A stretch of DNA of 62,242 nucleotides from Candidatus Zixiibacteriota bacterium (GTDB taxonomy: Bacteria; Zixibacteria; MSB-5A5; GN15; JAAZOE01): contig DAOUTW010000024.1 in assembly GCA_030668485.1 (NCBI GenBank), forward strand, positions 1 through 62,242. Direction: 5' to 3'. Under the pieces are notes generated by a model. The model worked only from the letters and a program-made list of their open reading frames with translations, did not search any database and had not been told where the DNA came from. Shown here piece after piece: positions 15,602 to 25,165 of this stretch. Position 1 is the first letter of the stretch; every line of letters begins with the position of its first letter. A program made the translations under genes and the position numbers.

Positions 15602-17380
15602 ATGCCGACAGATGAAAATCTCGACCACCTGGCCGATGATGATAAGGAAGACTACAGTGATAAGGTATCACTCGTAACAGCGGACCTGACGAATGTTACG
15701 CTCACCTTTGACGGGAAAAAGATAGATTATTTCCAGAATGTATCATCGATCAAGCTGGAACAGTCCGTCGATAATCACCATGTCGCCCGGGTTGTTATCC
15801 ATGAAGACATCAAGGATATGAATGAGTATGCGAGGTTCGATGATTCCAAATATACCAACCTCTTAGGCAAGTCTTTTTCGATGAATATTGAGTCGCAGGT
15901 AGCCGGCGTACCTCAGCCGGTTTCCATGTCTTTCAATGGCATCATCGGCAATATCAAGTTCAAAAACAGTATTGACGAGCTTTTCGAGGTTACGATCATC
16001 GCTCACAGTCCGACCATTTTGATGGACGGTGCCAAAAAGAACGCCTTTTACTATGATCAAAGTGCGACCGATATAATCGGAAGCGTCGTCAGCAGCTATC
16101 CGGTAACCAAGGGTAATACGGAGTCGTCACCCGGAATCATGAGATATTGCGTCCAATACCGTGAATCCGATTATGATTTTGTAATGCGACTGGCTTCCGG
16201 AATCGGGATGTTTGCCTATTATGATGGTCAGGAGTTCAGGGTTTCAAAAGCGAATTCTGACGAAACGGTCACTCTCGAATTCCCGTACACATTGGGTTCC
16301 TTTGTGATGGAATTGGGTACAATGGCGCATGAGTACGCCTCGGTCGCTTACAATTATGCTCTGAAGAAAAAATATTCGCAGGATTCGACCTCGGTAAAGC
16401 AGCAGGCGTCTCTGTCCCAGACCAGCCAGATAGCGGTAAAAGCTTCTCAGTCAATGTATAAGAAATCCGGATTCTCAGAACAGCCAAATGTCATCGAAGA
16501 CGCCCAGTCACTCGATAAAGTGTTGTCGGCAAAACGTGCCCAATCGATAGGCCGGATGATTATCGCCCGCGGACAATCCGGAAATCCGACTGTTGTGGCC
16601 GGCCACTGCATTAAAACCGATAATATGGGACGGATCGACGGCACTTACTGGGTGACCAAGGTTACCCATACTTACGACTCCGGAGGATATTACAATCATT
16701 TCGAATGTGTCCCGATCGATATCGCCTGTCCGCCGGCAAGATCAGCGCGGCCCTCAATTACCAACATGCAGACGGCGGTGGTAGTAGGCAACGACGATCC
16801 CCTCCGGTTAGGGCGGATTAAGGTAAAATTCCCCTGGCTCGATTCTGAAGAAACACCCTGGGTACGGTTTATGACAGCCCATGCCGGTCAGGAACGCGGC
16901 TGGTTTGCGCTTCCGGAAATTGGCGACGAGGTGCTGGTTGGCTATGAGCAGGGATCGCCCGATTTGCCGATTGCACTTGGCGCGCTTTACAATAATGAGA
17001 ACAAACCCCCAACCGAGGGCGATGCCGAGAATAATGTCAAAATGTTTTCTACCAAAAGTGGCAACAAGATCGTTTTCACCGACACGGGTGGCGAAGAAAA
17101 AATCGAAATTGTGACCAAGGATGGTAAGAACCTGATAACCATGCAAATCGGCGGACCGACGACGATTGAAAGTGAAGGGGCGATTAATATCAAGGCCGGC
17201 GGCGATATCTTGATGGAGGGAGCCAATATTACGCTGGATAGTCAGGGAGATGTGGAAATTAAGGCTGGCATGAATGCAAAACTGGAAGGCGGAGTTAATA
17301 CCGACGTCAAGGCCGGTGTACAATTGCAATTGCAAGGAACGACAACCACCGTTAAAGGAACCCCCATTCAGCTCAATTGA
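15602..17380 (+). CDS. vgrG: VgrG/TssI spike protein
   Basis: The 592-aa protein begins after an acidic leader with gp27-like beta barrels (SFNGIIGNIKFKNSIDELFEVTIIAHSP, then the ESDYDFVMRLASGIGMFAYYDG segment). It continues with an OB-fold junction (GRIKVKFPWLDSEETPWVRFMTAHAGQERGWFALPEIGDEVLVGYEQG) and ends in a gp5-like beta-helix rich in Gly and Asp (INIKAGGDILMEGA). There is no extra C-terminal effector domain, so cargo probably attaches through the PAAR protein and adaptors. VgrG trimers sit at the tip of the Hcp tube. A GGGAAGAG site precedes ATG 15602. The gene follows the hcp hairpin and overlaps tssE by four bases. Confidence 0.93.
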   Translation: MPTDENLDHLADDDKEDYSDKVSLVTADLTNVTLTFDGKKIDYFQNVSSIKLEQSVDNHHVARVVIHEDIKDMNEYARFDDSKYTNLLGKSFSMNIESQVAGVPQPVSMSFNGIIGNIKFKNSIDELFEVTIIAHSPTILMDGAKKNAFYYDQSATDIIGSVVSSYPVTKGNTESSPGIMRYCVQYRESDYDFVMRLASGIGMFAYYDGQEFRVSKANSDETVTLEFPYTLGSFVMELGTMAHEYASVAYNYALKKKYSQDSTSVKQQASLSQTSQIAVKASQSMYKKSGFSEQPNVIEDAQSLDKVLSAKRAQSIGRMIIARGQSGNPTVVAGHCIKTDNMGRIDGTYWVTKVTHTYDSGGYYNHFECVPIDIACPPARSARPSITNMQTAVVVGNDDPLRLGRIKVKFPWLDSEETPWVRFMTAHAGQERGWFALPEIGDEVLVGYEQGSPDLPIALGALYNNENKPPTEGDAENNVKMFSTKSGNKIVFTDTGGEEKIEIVTKDGKNLITMQIGGPTTIESEGAINIKAGGDILMEGANITLDSQGDVEIKAGMNAKLEGGVNTDVKAGVQLQLQGTTTTVKGTPIQLN

Positions 17381-17766
17381 CGATATCTATGGATTACTTA
17401 GCGTTGCCATATATACTGAGGGAGGGATACCTCGACCGAGCCAATCTCCTCGAATCATTAACCTACTCTATCGGTTTGATTCTGAGCACCCGGAAAGGCG
17501 ATATGCCGTTTGAGCCCGAATTCGGATGTGATATCTGGGATCGGGAATATGGCGATCTGTATACCGCCAACAAGGGTGATATCCGGGCCGGCCTGAGAAT
17601 GGCCATCGATAAATACGAAAAACGGTTGCACAATGTCTCGGTCTCTTTTACCCGTACCGAAGATCGGTCCGCGAAGGTTCTCGGGATGGTAGTCAAGGTT
17701 AGCGGAAATTACCGGGACGACAATGATGAGGAACAGAAATTCCAAGCCAGCTATCACCTGGAGTGA
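17377..17766 (+). CDS. tssE: T6SS baseplate protein TssE (gp25-like)
   Basis: The protein of about 129 aa contains the gp25-like signature: an RANLLESLTYSIGLILSTRKGDMPFEPEFGCDIWDREYGD segment followed by a helix (RAGLRMAIDKYEKRL) and beta strands. In proteobacterial TssE a typical pattern is R-G-x-R-x-(x)n-P-x-FG, matched here by KGDMPFEPEFG. TssE lies in the baseplate and starts sheath polymerisation. The frame opens with TTG 17377 in a TTGA overlap with the vgrG stop; ATG 17389 (MDYLALPY) is an alternative four codons later. It overlaps tssF in turn by GTGA. Confidence 0.85.
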   Translation: MTISMDYLALPYILREGYLDRANLLESLTYSIGLILSTRKGDMPFEPEFGCDIWDREYGDLYTANKGDIRAGLRMAIDKYEKRLHNVSVSFTRTEDRSAKVLGMVVKVSGNYRDDNDEEQKFQASYHLE

Positions 17767-19466
17767 TAATTGTGAGTGACACGACCAGAAACAAACAGAC
17801 AGTCAAAGCCCGCTCGGCGGAAGATATTTTTGCAGCCATGCATCGCGAAATGAGGGCCTGGAATCCCCAGATACCGGAGTCATCGGAAAGGCTCGACCCG
17901 GTTCTCCGCATCCTGATGCAGCTCTATTCCGGACAGTTGGCGAAGATTGACCAGAGGGTCGATATGGTCTGGGAAGTGGCGACCAATTCCCTTATTCGTT
18001 CGCTGTGTCCTGAAAGTATGCGCTGGCCGGTGCCGGCTTTCACCGTGATGCGTTGCGAGCCGAAGGATCCGGTCGTGGAAATTGATCCTCATGCCAAGTT
18101 CTTTTACAAGGAAACTCGCGAGGGGGGACAAACCTTTTTCTTCTCGGCGCTTAAAAACGAAAAGCTGATTGCCGCACAGGTCAAGCATATCTATGTGCGG
18201 AACGGCAATAATTTGATAGATTTGTCGCCGCAGTCAGGCGATGAATTATCTTCGATAACTTCGCGTCCCCGTTCGGCCATGAAGGCGGGAGACAATTACC
18301 AGGTTTACATCGGCGTCGATTATAACGGTGTGTCCGATGATTTTTCCAGCGCCGCCATATTCTTGAAGGGTATCCCCGATGTCTTGAATCAATTGCGATG
18401 GGCCTACTGGTATCCCGGATCGAATTTCGGGGGCGTTTATGAGGACAGCGGTTTCTGCCCCGGATTGTCGGGATCATTCGCAGAGATATTTTCGACCGAT
18501 GGAGAGGGCATGGATTGGGGTGGGTTACGGACCGGGACCGACCTGTTCAATTCGCTGGAGGACAGCTTTGTCGTGCTGCCTGAAAAATTTACCTCAACCT
18601 GGGAATTGGGGCCGCCCGATGAGGAACTGGTGCATCTTATTTCTGAGCAGGGGATCGGTTCGGATTCTGATGAGGAACAACTCTACTGGATACGCCTCGA
18701 TCTCCCGCCCGGCGGTGATAAAACGAAACTGCAATCTCCATTCGAAGTTTATTTCAATTGCTTTATCGCCGTTAACAAAAATGAATTGACCTTGTTTAAG
18801 CATACCGGCGGCAACCGCCTGGTTGAAGTCGAACTCCCCGAGAATATATCCAATGTTTTGGAAGTTACCAATGTGGTCGATTCCAGTGGCCGCGATTATC
18901 AGCCCCGGCACAAGATGAATACCGACAAATCGGTGCGGTATTATACTCCCGAGGAAAGAAACGGTCGCCTGGTACTCTGGTTTGATTTCTCCTCCGTTTT
19001 GGAACTACCGCCCGATTCACTGACGATCAATTATTCCGTCACGTCAGGGGTTGCGGCCAACGGTATCGAAGCCGGAAAAATAAACGACCTGTACGAAAGT
19101 CATCCCGGTATATCATCGTCAGTCAATATTATCCCGACCGGGGGGGCCATTCCGGCCAAAACCGAAAAGCAGATTATCACCGAAGTAACGTCGCGGCTTC
19201 GCAGCCGTGACCGGGCGCTGAGTTTTTCTGAAATTTCGCGATGGGCAATGACCTTTGATCCGCGAATCCACGATGCTGTCAGCGAAAACGGTGTCGAGCG
19301 ATCGGCAACCGGGGTACACCGTTGCATTGTCATCAAAGCCACCGTAAAAGACGCCGACTTTTATTCCAATGATGAGATCAAACTCCTGCAAATGCGACTG
19401 GCCAGTTTTCTCAAATCCCGATCGCCGGTCAATACGCACTATCGCGTGGAGATAGTCAAGCAATGA
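17763..19466 (+). CDS. tssF: T6SS baseplate protein TssF (VasA-like)
   Basis: The 567-aa product has the size and position of TssF between tssE and tssG. The N-terminal region (ERLDPVLRILMQLYSGQLAKIDQRVD, then MRWPVPAFTVMRCEPKD) resembles the helical start and the P-S-x-(x)n-P motif of VasA proteins, though it is divergent. TssF pairs with TssG to form the baseplate wedge that contacts TssK. The start GTG 17763 overlaps the tssE stop (GTGA); GTG 17772 is an alternative. The stop overlaps the tssG start (ATGA, 19463-19466). This run of four-base overlaps suggests tight stoichiometric coupling. The sequence match alone is moderate; synteny decides it. Confidence 0.8.
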   Translation: MIIVSDTTRNKQTVKARSAEDIFAAMHREMRAWNPQIPESSERLDPVLRILMQLYSGQLAKIDQRVDMVWEVATNSLIRSLCPESMRWPVPAFTVMRCEPKDPVVEIDPHAKFFYKETREGGQTFFFSALKNEKLIAAQVKHIYVRNGNNLIDLSPQSGDELSSITSRPRSAMKAGDNYQVYIGVDYNGVSDDFSSAAIFLKGIPDVLNQLRWAYWYPGSNFGGVYEDSGFCPGLSGSFAEIFSTDGEGMDWGGLRTGTDLFNSLEDSFVVLPEKFTSTWELGPPDEELVHLISEQGIGSDSDEEQLYWIRLDLPPGGDKTKLQSPFEVYFNCFIAVNKNELTLFKHTGGNRLVEVELPENISNVLEVTNVVDSSGRDYQPRHKMNTDKSVRYYTPEERNGRLVLWFDFSSVLELPPDSLTINYSVTSGVAANGIEAGKINDLYESHPGISSSVNIIPTGGAIPAKTEKQIITEVTSRLRSRDRALSFSEISRWAMTFDPRIHDAVSENGVERSATGVHRCIVIKATVKDADFYSNDEIKLLQMRLASFLKSRSPVNTHYRVEIVKQ

Positions 19467-20434
19467 TCTACTTCGGCGAAAATAAAATGCCCGATTTCTG
19501 CAACCGGCAGCATCCGTTCCATTATGTCACCGCTCTGAATCTGCTGGCACAAATGGGCATCGATATCGAACGTGTACAGATTCTCGCGATCGGTGAGTAC
19601 GAAAATTACAAGGGAGAGGTCCGGACTCAGAAACCGGCAGCCGAATCTCCTTTGACCAAAGATATGGAAATAGTTCTCGAGGTCGGTTATCCCGGAGCGG
19701 TTGATCAACTGCCGTTCCAGTTTTTCTACGGACTGGAGGGCAATACCGCTCGCGGCAGTGACTGGGATATGAATGCCCGCCACCTTATGGCGCCCTATGA
19801 TGCCACGGTTATCAGGCGCGAAGCGGCAGCCCACTACCAGACCCTGAAATTCGGTTTTGGAATCGCCGATGAGGATCATCTAAGTCGCTTTCTCGGGCTT
19901 TTTGATATGGCGCAGGAAAAGGAGATTGATGACCTCAACCAGGCCGTTATCTGGGCTTCCATCCTGCCCAGCCTTCATCTCTGGAGCGGCAACCCTGAAA
20001 AAGTGGCCGAGGTTTTGCGCCTGTTGTTCGGATACCGTTTTCGAATTGTTGAGAATATCAGATCGACGACCGAAATTCCAAAGGAAATCAGGTACCGGCT
20101 CGGTTCAAAAGCGGGTCGGCTGGGACGTGAAACTGTCATCGGCGAATCTTTTTCCGATTATGACTCAGCCTACCAGGTGATCATCGGCGGAATTTCAAGG
20201 CAGAAAATGGCCGACTTCATTCCCGGCGGAGTCCGGAGGAAAAAACTGGAGTGGGTATTAAGTCTTTGTATGCCCAGTAATTTGGGTTGTAGCATTACGT
20301 TTGAAGTGGAAAATCAGGCGGCTGTGGCCGGTAAAAAGGACGAGGGCTGCTATCTAGGATATTCCACCCATTTGCGCAGCGAGAGGATTAAAAGACAGAA
20401 TCGGCGCCGGGCGACAAATATGGCGGCGCAATAA
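19463..20434 (+). CDS. tssG: T6SS baseplate protein TssG
   Basis: The 323-aa protein begins with the FCNRQHPFHYVTALNLLAQMGIDIERVQ stretch and continues with a LPFQFFYGLEGN segment, recalling the N-terminal domain of TssG. It ends in a very basic tail (SERIKRQNRRRATNM). In T6SS, TssG with TssF forms the wedge complex and binds TssK. The gene is fused by ATGA overlap to tssF and lies 57 bp before tssK. The family match is weak by eye but the position and length (about 330 aa is usual) fit. Confidence 0.75.
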   Translation: MIYFGENKMPDFCNRQHPFHYVTALNLLAQMGIDIERVQILAIGEYENYKGEVRTQKPAAESPLTKDMEIVLEVGYPGAVDQLPFQFFYGLEGNTARGSDWDMNARHLMAPYDATVIRREAAAHYQTLKFGFGIADEDHLSRFLGLFDMAQEKEIDDLNQAVIWASILPSLHLWSGNPEKVAEVLRLLFGYRFRIVENIRSTTEIPKEIRYRLGSKAGRLGRETVIGESFSDYDSAYQVIIGGISRQKMADFIPGGVRRKKLEWVLSLCMPSNLGCSITFEVENQAAVAGKKDEGCYLGYSTHLRSERIKRQNRRRATNMAAQ

Positions 20435-20436
20435 CC

Positions 20437-20463
20437 TTGACTTTGAAAATAAACCGGTATAAC
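20437..20463 (+). promoter_or_regulatory. Possible internal promoter before tssK
   Basis: TTGACT (20437-20442) and TATAAC (20458-20463) flank a 15-base spacer in the 57-bp gap before tssK. The boxes are good but the spacing is short, so the site is only a candidate for a secondary promoter. Confidence 0.35.
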
Positions 20464-20491
20464 TTGGATCGGTTATGACTGGGGCAATATT

Positions 20492-21940
20492 ATGAGTGAC
20501 TTTAAATTATATTCGGTCAACTGGCAGGACGGGATGCTCATCACCCAGCAGCATCTCAAAGATCAGGAGCGATATCTCGAGCAGATCTCGCGCTGGCATG
20601 CGATGCATGTCGGGGATAATTACGGCCTGGTCCGAAAAGCCCGTTCCGGACGCTCGGCACTTAGCATGAACCTTTCGGTCAGCGGCAACCGCCTGCGGGT
20701 CGAAATTGTCAGGTGCCAGGCGGTAACCTCCGATGGATATTATATTGAGATCGGAGAATCGTCCCAGGATGTAGTTCGGGGAGAAGCCGAAATAAACGAA
20801 ACCCGGGTACCGGTCTATATCGGAGTCAATCCGGATGCGAAAAAGGCTGTCGGGCAACCCGATCCGGCCGAAGATATCCCCCGCGTACCGTATCTGACCA
20901 ATACTTATTCGGTTCATCTCGGTGCGCCGCCGAATATGCCGGAAGGCCAATATGTTCAGATAGCAGATTTGATAGTCAATGGCAGCGAACCGAGTCCAGC
21001 GCCCGATTATTTTCCACCCTGTATGACTGTTTATGCCGATGAGCGCCTGGCGTCAATCGCCTCGGAATTGAGAAACCGCCTGGAAAGCCTGCTGTCACTG
21101 TCGACGCGGGCATATCGGGAAATTACCGGCTCGACTGCACTCTCGGGCGAAAGCACCTCCCTTCAGGTGGCTTTCAAAGACACCATCAGTATGCTCGTCA
21201 ATCACCTGGCGTCGACGCTCGATGGATTTGTCGTCGGAGCCAATGGCGGTCATCCGCTTTTCCTGACGCTGACTTTCAAAAAGCTCTTCCGGGTTTTTTC
21301 GACTCTGGTCAGTCTTCATCCCGGTTTAAGAGACTATCTCAATGAAAAGTTTTTCACCAAGGAATTGAAATCCGAAATCGGCCGCTTCCAATCGGCGATT
21401 GAAGGATTTATCATGACCGAGTACAATCATCAGGATCTGGGTAGTCAGATAAAGATGATTGACGAAATCCTCGATACCCTAAAAGGGGTCATCGCCTTTT
21501 TGGCTCAAACCAAGGCGGATGATCTCGGCAAGCAGGCGGTGGCGGAGGATACTCTGACCTACTCCGGCCGGACTTTTCGCAATCTGTCGTATAAAACCAG
21601 CCGGCTGGAAAAGGTCGGCGAACTTAGTTATCTGCTTATCGAGATTGCCGAGCCATGTCCGGTTTCAGATTTCGTCTCACTAATGTCGAAAGATTTGTTC
21701 AGCGATGCCGAATGGCGCAATATGCAGGTCAGGCTGGGCCTGAACGAGGCCCGAGGCCTGGGCGAAACCGACCCGGTCGACATCGATACCGTGGAATTGT
21801 CCAACAAGGTCGTGCTTCATCCGCGAGATATGCTGGAGTCGTCATCGGTACGGCAGGTCACACTGATCTTCCGGGGCACCTCGACGCCGGAAAAATTCGC
21901 CAGCCTGGGACAAATGGATTTGATCCTTTATGCCATGTAA
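20492..21940 (+). CDS. tssK: T6SS adaptor TssK
   Basis: The 482-aa protein has the diagnostic TssK start: VNWQDGMLITQQHLKDQERYL, matching the W-x-G-M-x-(x)n-P-Q-H-(F/L)-Q pattern. It carries central helices and a C-terminal domain ending with VRQVTLIFRGTSTPEKFASLGQ-MDLILYAM. In T6SS, TssK links the baseplate to the membrane complex (via TssL/TssM). Its presence distinguishes this locus from extracellular contractile injection systems. It is followed 23 bp later by the putative membrane-complex genes, which supports a docking partner in those genes. Confidence 0.9.
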   Translation: MSDFKLYSVNWQDGMLITQQHLKDQERYLEQISRWHAMHVGDNYGLVRKARSGRSALSMNLSVSGNRLRVEIVRCQAVTSDGYYIEIGESSQDVVRGEAEINETRVPVYIGVNPDAKKAVGQPDPAEDIPRVPYLTNTYSVHLGAPPNMPEGQYVQIADLIVNGSEPSPAPDYFPPCMTVYADERLASIASELRNRLESLLSLSTRAYREITGSTALSGESTSLQVAFKDTISMLVNHLASTLDGFVVGANGGHPLFLTLTFKKLFRVFSTLVSLHPGLRDYLNEKFFTKELKSEIGRFQSAIEGFIMTEYNHQDLGSQIKMIDEILDTLKGVIAFLAQTKADDLGKQAVAEDTLTYSGRTFRNLSYKTSRLEKVGELSYLLIEIAEPCPVSDFVSLMSKDLFSDAEWRNMQVRLGLNEARGLGETDPVDIDTVELSNKVVLHPRDMLESSSVRQVTLIFRGTSTPEKFASLGQMDLILYAM

Positions 21941-21962
21941 ACGATTGGAATTAGAGTAAACC

Positions 21963-22886
21963 GTGGATATTAAATCATATATCGAAGACCTTTTCAAGTA
22001 CCTGGATACTTTCGAAAACAGGTATGCCGAGTTTGAAACCGAAGCCTTTCTTCAGACCTATAACGGCATTTATGCAGTGTTTCAAGCTCTGCGGCAGCAG
22101 CGCGATGAGGCGGTCGAAATCGACCGTTACTTTCTCGATAAAATTCAGAAATCGCCGCTGAGTTCATCGGACCTCCGTCAACTTTCCATTCAGATACTTA
22201 TCACCTTTTTTGAATCGGAAGCCGATATCGACGGTCAGTCCAATAAATCGTATCTCTATTGTCGCGACCTTCGCCCCATCAAAAGAGATATTTCCTTTTT
22301 CGAAGATCATCTTTTGCCGCTGCTATTTCGTGAGGGGAGCCTCAGTAACAACTACCGGCTCAATTCTTATTTCCTTGGTGAACTGGCCCGCTATCTGAAT
22401 AAATTCGGTCGCAATATAAATGAAAACATGAGTCCCGAGGTATTCGGGGCATTGTCCGATCCGGCCAAATTTCTGGAATTGATGCGGCGGCGGATGGTGC
22501 TGGGTGAGGATATCTTATCCGATCGTGGCAGTCTTGAGTTTCATCTGCAGCGGATCGATGCCTTCACCAAACTGGGCCGTGCCAACAAGCTGCACGACCA
22601 TTACTTGATTGAATGGAATTACCTGCGCACCACCAGTTTTTGGACAAAGCTGAAAAGCAGTTTTGGGCAACTTTGGGGCAAGTTCAAAGGGGCTTTCAAG
22701 AGCGCCTGTTATTTCAGGCTGGTAATGACGCAGCGTTCGGCAGCCTATCTATTGTATGGTGTGATAATCGTGGTTTTTATGCTTCTGGCGTTTTACGTGC
22801 CATCGAAATGGAATGACTATACCGACCAGAAGCTGGAAGACTTTCAAAAAAAGGCGTTGCAGGTCAAGAGTGGTTCCAATCGCTGA
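21963..22886 (+). CDS. C-tail-anchored membrane protein in the TssL position
   Basis: The 307-aa protein has a long, mainly helical cytoplasmic region and one strong membrane span near the C-terminus (about residues 260-279: AYLLYGVIIVVFMLLAFYV), followed by a short charged tail. That topology (cytoplasmic helical bundle plus C-terminal anchor) is the one of TssL/DotU, and the gene follows tssK. However, I see no clear DotU motif, so sequence homology is unproven. It starts with GTG 21963. I infer that it is a functional TssL equivalent in a reduced membrane complex; an unrelated accessory membrane protein is the alternative. Confidence 0.55.
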   Translation: MDIKSYIEDLFKYLDTFENRYAEFETEAFLQTYNGIYAVFQALRQQRDEAVEIDRYFLDKIQKSPLSSSDLRQLSIQILITFFESEADIDGQSNKSYLYCRDLRPIKRDISFFEDHLLPLLFREGSLSNNYRLNSYFLGELARYLNKFGRNINENMSPEVFGALSDPAKFLELMRRRMVLGEDILSDRGSLEFHLQRIDAFTKLGRANKLHDHYLIEWNYLRTTSFWTKLKSSFGQLWGKFKGAFKSACYFRLVMTQRSAAYLLYGVIIVVFMLLAFYVPSKWNDYTDQKLEDFQKKALQVKSGSNR

Positions 22887-22927
22887 CCGGATGCCTCACA
22901 TATGAGATATAATCGAGATTTGACAGC

Positions 22928-25123
22928 ATGAAATTCAGCAAAGTTTTTAAAGTATTCAAGAAGGGCGCCAAGGCGGCTGGTAAGCGAAAAGGCAAAAAAG
23001 GTGCCGAAGCGGTCCGATGGCCAGGTGGTACTCGAATTGGGATTTTCGGGCACGCCAATTCCGGAAAATCGGTTTATTTCACAGTGCTCAACGAAGAATG
23101 CAAAATCTCCAAGAAATTGCAGATTTCGGTGACCGACACTGCTACTGCAGGGGAATTTCTGGCCAATTATCGCTCCCTTTGGGGACTTGGCTCGGCCAGC
23201 GAAGCTGGAACGGTAGTCGACTTTCGGGGTGAGAAGAAATTTCCCGACCCGACCCGGGGCGACAAAATCCTGAAATTCACTGCCATTATTGATCGCAAAA
23301 AGAAAATGTCGATTGTGGCCTACGATTTCGACGGCAAGGCGGTCTCAATTTCGTCCGAGGACAACGCCCTGGCCGAAAAAGTGGCCGATTTTATGGCGGG
23401 ATGCGACGGTATTCTCTTTTTCTACGACCCGAAAATTCTTGGCGCCGAATTGGAAAGCCAGGCCCGTGTCGCATCATTTGTCAATATGCTGGAAAACCTG
23501 GCTCCACTCCGTGCCCGCCTGCCAATACCGATAGCGGTGGTGATCACTAAATCGGATATTTTACCGGGGTTTGCCGGCGATGATCAGGTGCCGTTGATCA
23601 GTCCCGAAGAAGAATATTTGGCTTCGGAAGAATTCGAAATATTCCTGGAAAGAGTGCTGGGTGGCAGCAAGGTGGCGTCAAATCCCAACTGGTCGGGATC
23701 GGTCAGGAATGTTTTGGTCAGGCTGAAAGATTTTCTGCGAGTAGTTCTGCGTCGCACGCTCGATTTTCAAATGTTTTTCATCTCCTGCACCGGGCAGGAG
23801 CCGGAAAAAGTCGGCACCGAAGTCGGCCGCTCACTCTACGTGCCGCCGGCTAAAATTCAGCCGATCGGCGTCAAAGAACCATTCTACTGGTTATTGAACT
23901 CAATTATCAGGAACAAGCGGATTTCGAAATTCCGGGCCCTGGCCAAATATGTGGTCATCGCCAGTGTCATCTGGATGATCCTCTGTTCCCTTCCTTACCT
24001 TTATCATTTTAAAGTCCTTTTCTCCAAGCCGGTCAAGACTGAGCAGGCGATTAAAAAGCTTCATAACGGTAATCTTCTCAGCGCCACCAAGGCCGAACGC
24101 GACACAATCGGTACAGCCTACCGACGATATCAAAGATCCTGGCTGGTCGACAAGATGTTCACTGAATTCAAGTATCCGGCCCAGCAGATCGGGGCCGTTT
24201 ACAAAGAGAATCAATTGGCAATGGCATTGGCGGAGATTGACAAAACCATCGGGATCCTTTCCTCCGTCATTTCCAATCAGGCCAGTTGGCCGAAAGTCAA
24301 ACCGAGCGATTTGAGTATTATCCCCGACCCCGAGCATGAGAAACTGCTGGCGGTATTCGATAGATACATCGCTACCGATGATTCCACATCGGAGTTGTTC
24401 ATCAAGAGTCAGCGGGCCAAGGATTACTGGGACCTCTTTATCAACGGGGTACAAAAGCCGAAAGATGAGGCTGCCTGGGAGGTAATTCAAAATCAGGTCA
24501 AGCAGGACAGCAACCTCTACTGGAATGATCTGAGCAAGGAAGAGAGAAGTTTTGGTCAGGCGCTTCTGGCTGTCAAGGTGGAAAAGGAAAAAGAGAAAGT
24601 GGTTGCGGCGGCGACAATGCAACTCGGTGACCTGGGGAACACGATCAACAGCAACCCTTCGCCCGATTACCGCCTGAAAAAAGCGGTCGATACGCTCAAA
24701 AAAATCAGGAATAATGTCGGCGGCGAAGATGCCGCCCGGATCAGAAAGTATATCAATAGCGCCAATGAATGGAAGAAATCGCGCCAGTATACATACAGTA
24801 TTGAAAGCATTCCCGCTTCATGGCATTTGCATATCGCCGTTTCTTCGGGCGGGGCCGATCCGGAGTGGAAAAAGGAATTGATAACGATGATTCCGGGGCG
24901 AGAGGAGACCATCACCTGGAAAGCGGGTGATATTATATATATCGCCATGGATTCAACTCATTCAGGAGATGAAACCTGGGGCGTGAGGCCCCGGGCCAAA
25001 AGACCGCTTGACGGAGATTTCTCGATTTTCAAAATGGATGGCGAAATTACTTTTCCTGACATAGGAAAAAGTGTTATAATTCGGTTTAAACCCGAGCTTA
25101 AAGGCCGATTACCCGAATTATAG
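22928..25123 (+). CDS. P-loop GTPase-like membrane protein, minimal TssM-like component
   Basis: The 731-aa protein opens with a basic region, then a P-loop GIFGHANSGKS (Gly41 to Ser48) and a TKSD motif (residues 207-210) like the G4 motif of small GTPases. One membrane span follows (about residues 341-361). The remaining 370 residues would be periplasmic: helices, then a beta domain near the C-terminus. IcmF/TssM proteins have the same order (cytoplasmic NTPase, membrane, periplasmic helices, beta domain) but are about 1100-1200 aa with extra N-terminal spans. This protein is therefore a plausible shortened TssM. The GTPase motifs are clear; the TssM equivalence is inference from topology and position. 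Confidence 0.6.
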   Translation: MKFSKVFKVFKKGAKAAGKRKGKKGAEAVRWPGGTRIGIFGHANSGKSVYFTVLNEECKISKKLQISVTDTATAGEFLANYRSLWGLGSASEAGTVVDFRGEKKFPDPTRGDKILKFTAIIDRKKKMSIVAYDFDGKAVSISSEDNALAEKVADFMAGCDGILFFYDPKILGAELESQARVASFVNMLENLAPLRARLPIPIAVVITKSDILPGFAGDDQVPLISPEEEYLASEEFEIFLERVLGGSKVASNPNWSGSVRNVLVRLKDFLRVVLRRTLDFQMFFISCTGQEPEKVGTEVGRSLYVPPAKIQPIGVKEPFYWLLNSIIRNKRISKFRALAKYVVIASVIWMILCSLPYLYHFKVLFSKPVKTEQAIKKLHNGNLLSATKAERDTIGTAYRRYQRSWLVDKMFTEFKYPAQQIGAVYKENQLAMALAEIDKTIGILSSVISNQASWPKVKPSDLSIIPDPEHEKLLAVFDRYIATDDSTSELFIKSQRAKDYWDLFINGVQKPKDEAAWEVIQNQVKQDSNLYWNDLSKEERSFGQALLAVKVEKEKEKVVAAATMQLGDLGNTINSNPSPDYRLKKAVDTLKKIRNNVGGEDAARIRKYINSANEWKKSRQYTYSIESIPASWHLHIAVSSGGADPEWKKELITMIPGREETITWKAGDIIYIAMDSTHSGDETWGVRPRAKRPLDGDFSIFKMDGEITFPDIGKSVIIRFKPELKGRLPEL

Positions 25124-25165
25124 AGGCGGCCAGGGATAGTTGCCCAGACAAGGAGTTTGATCGAT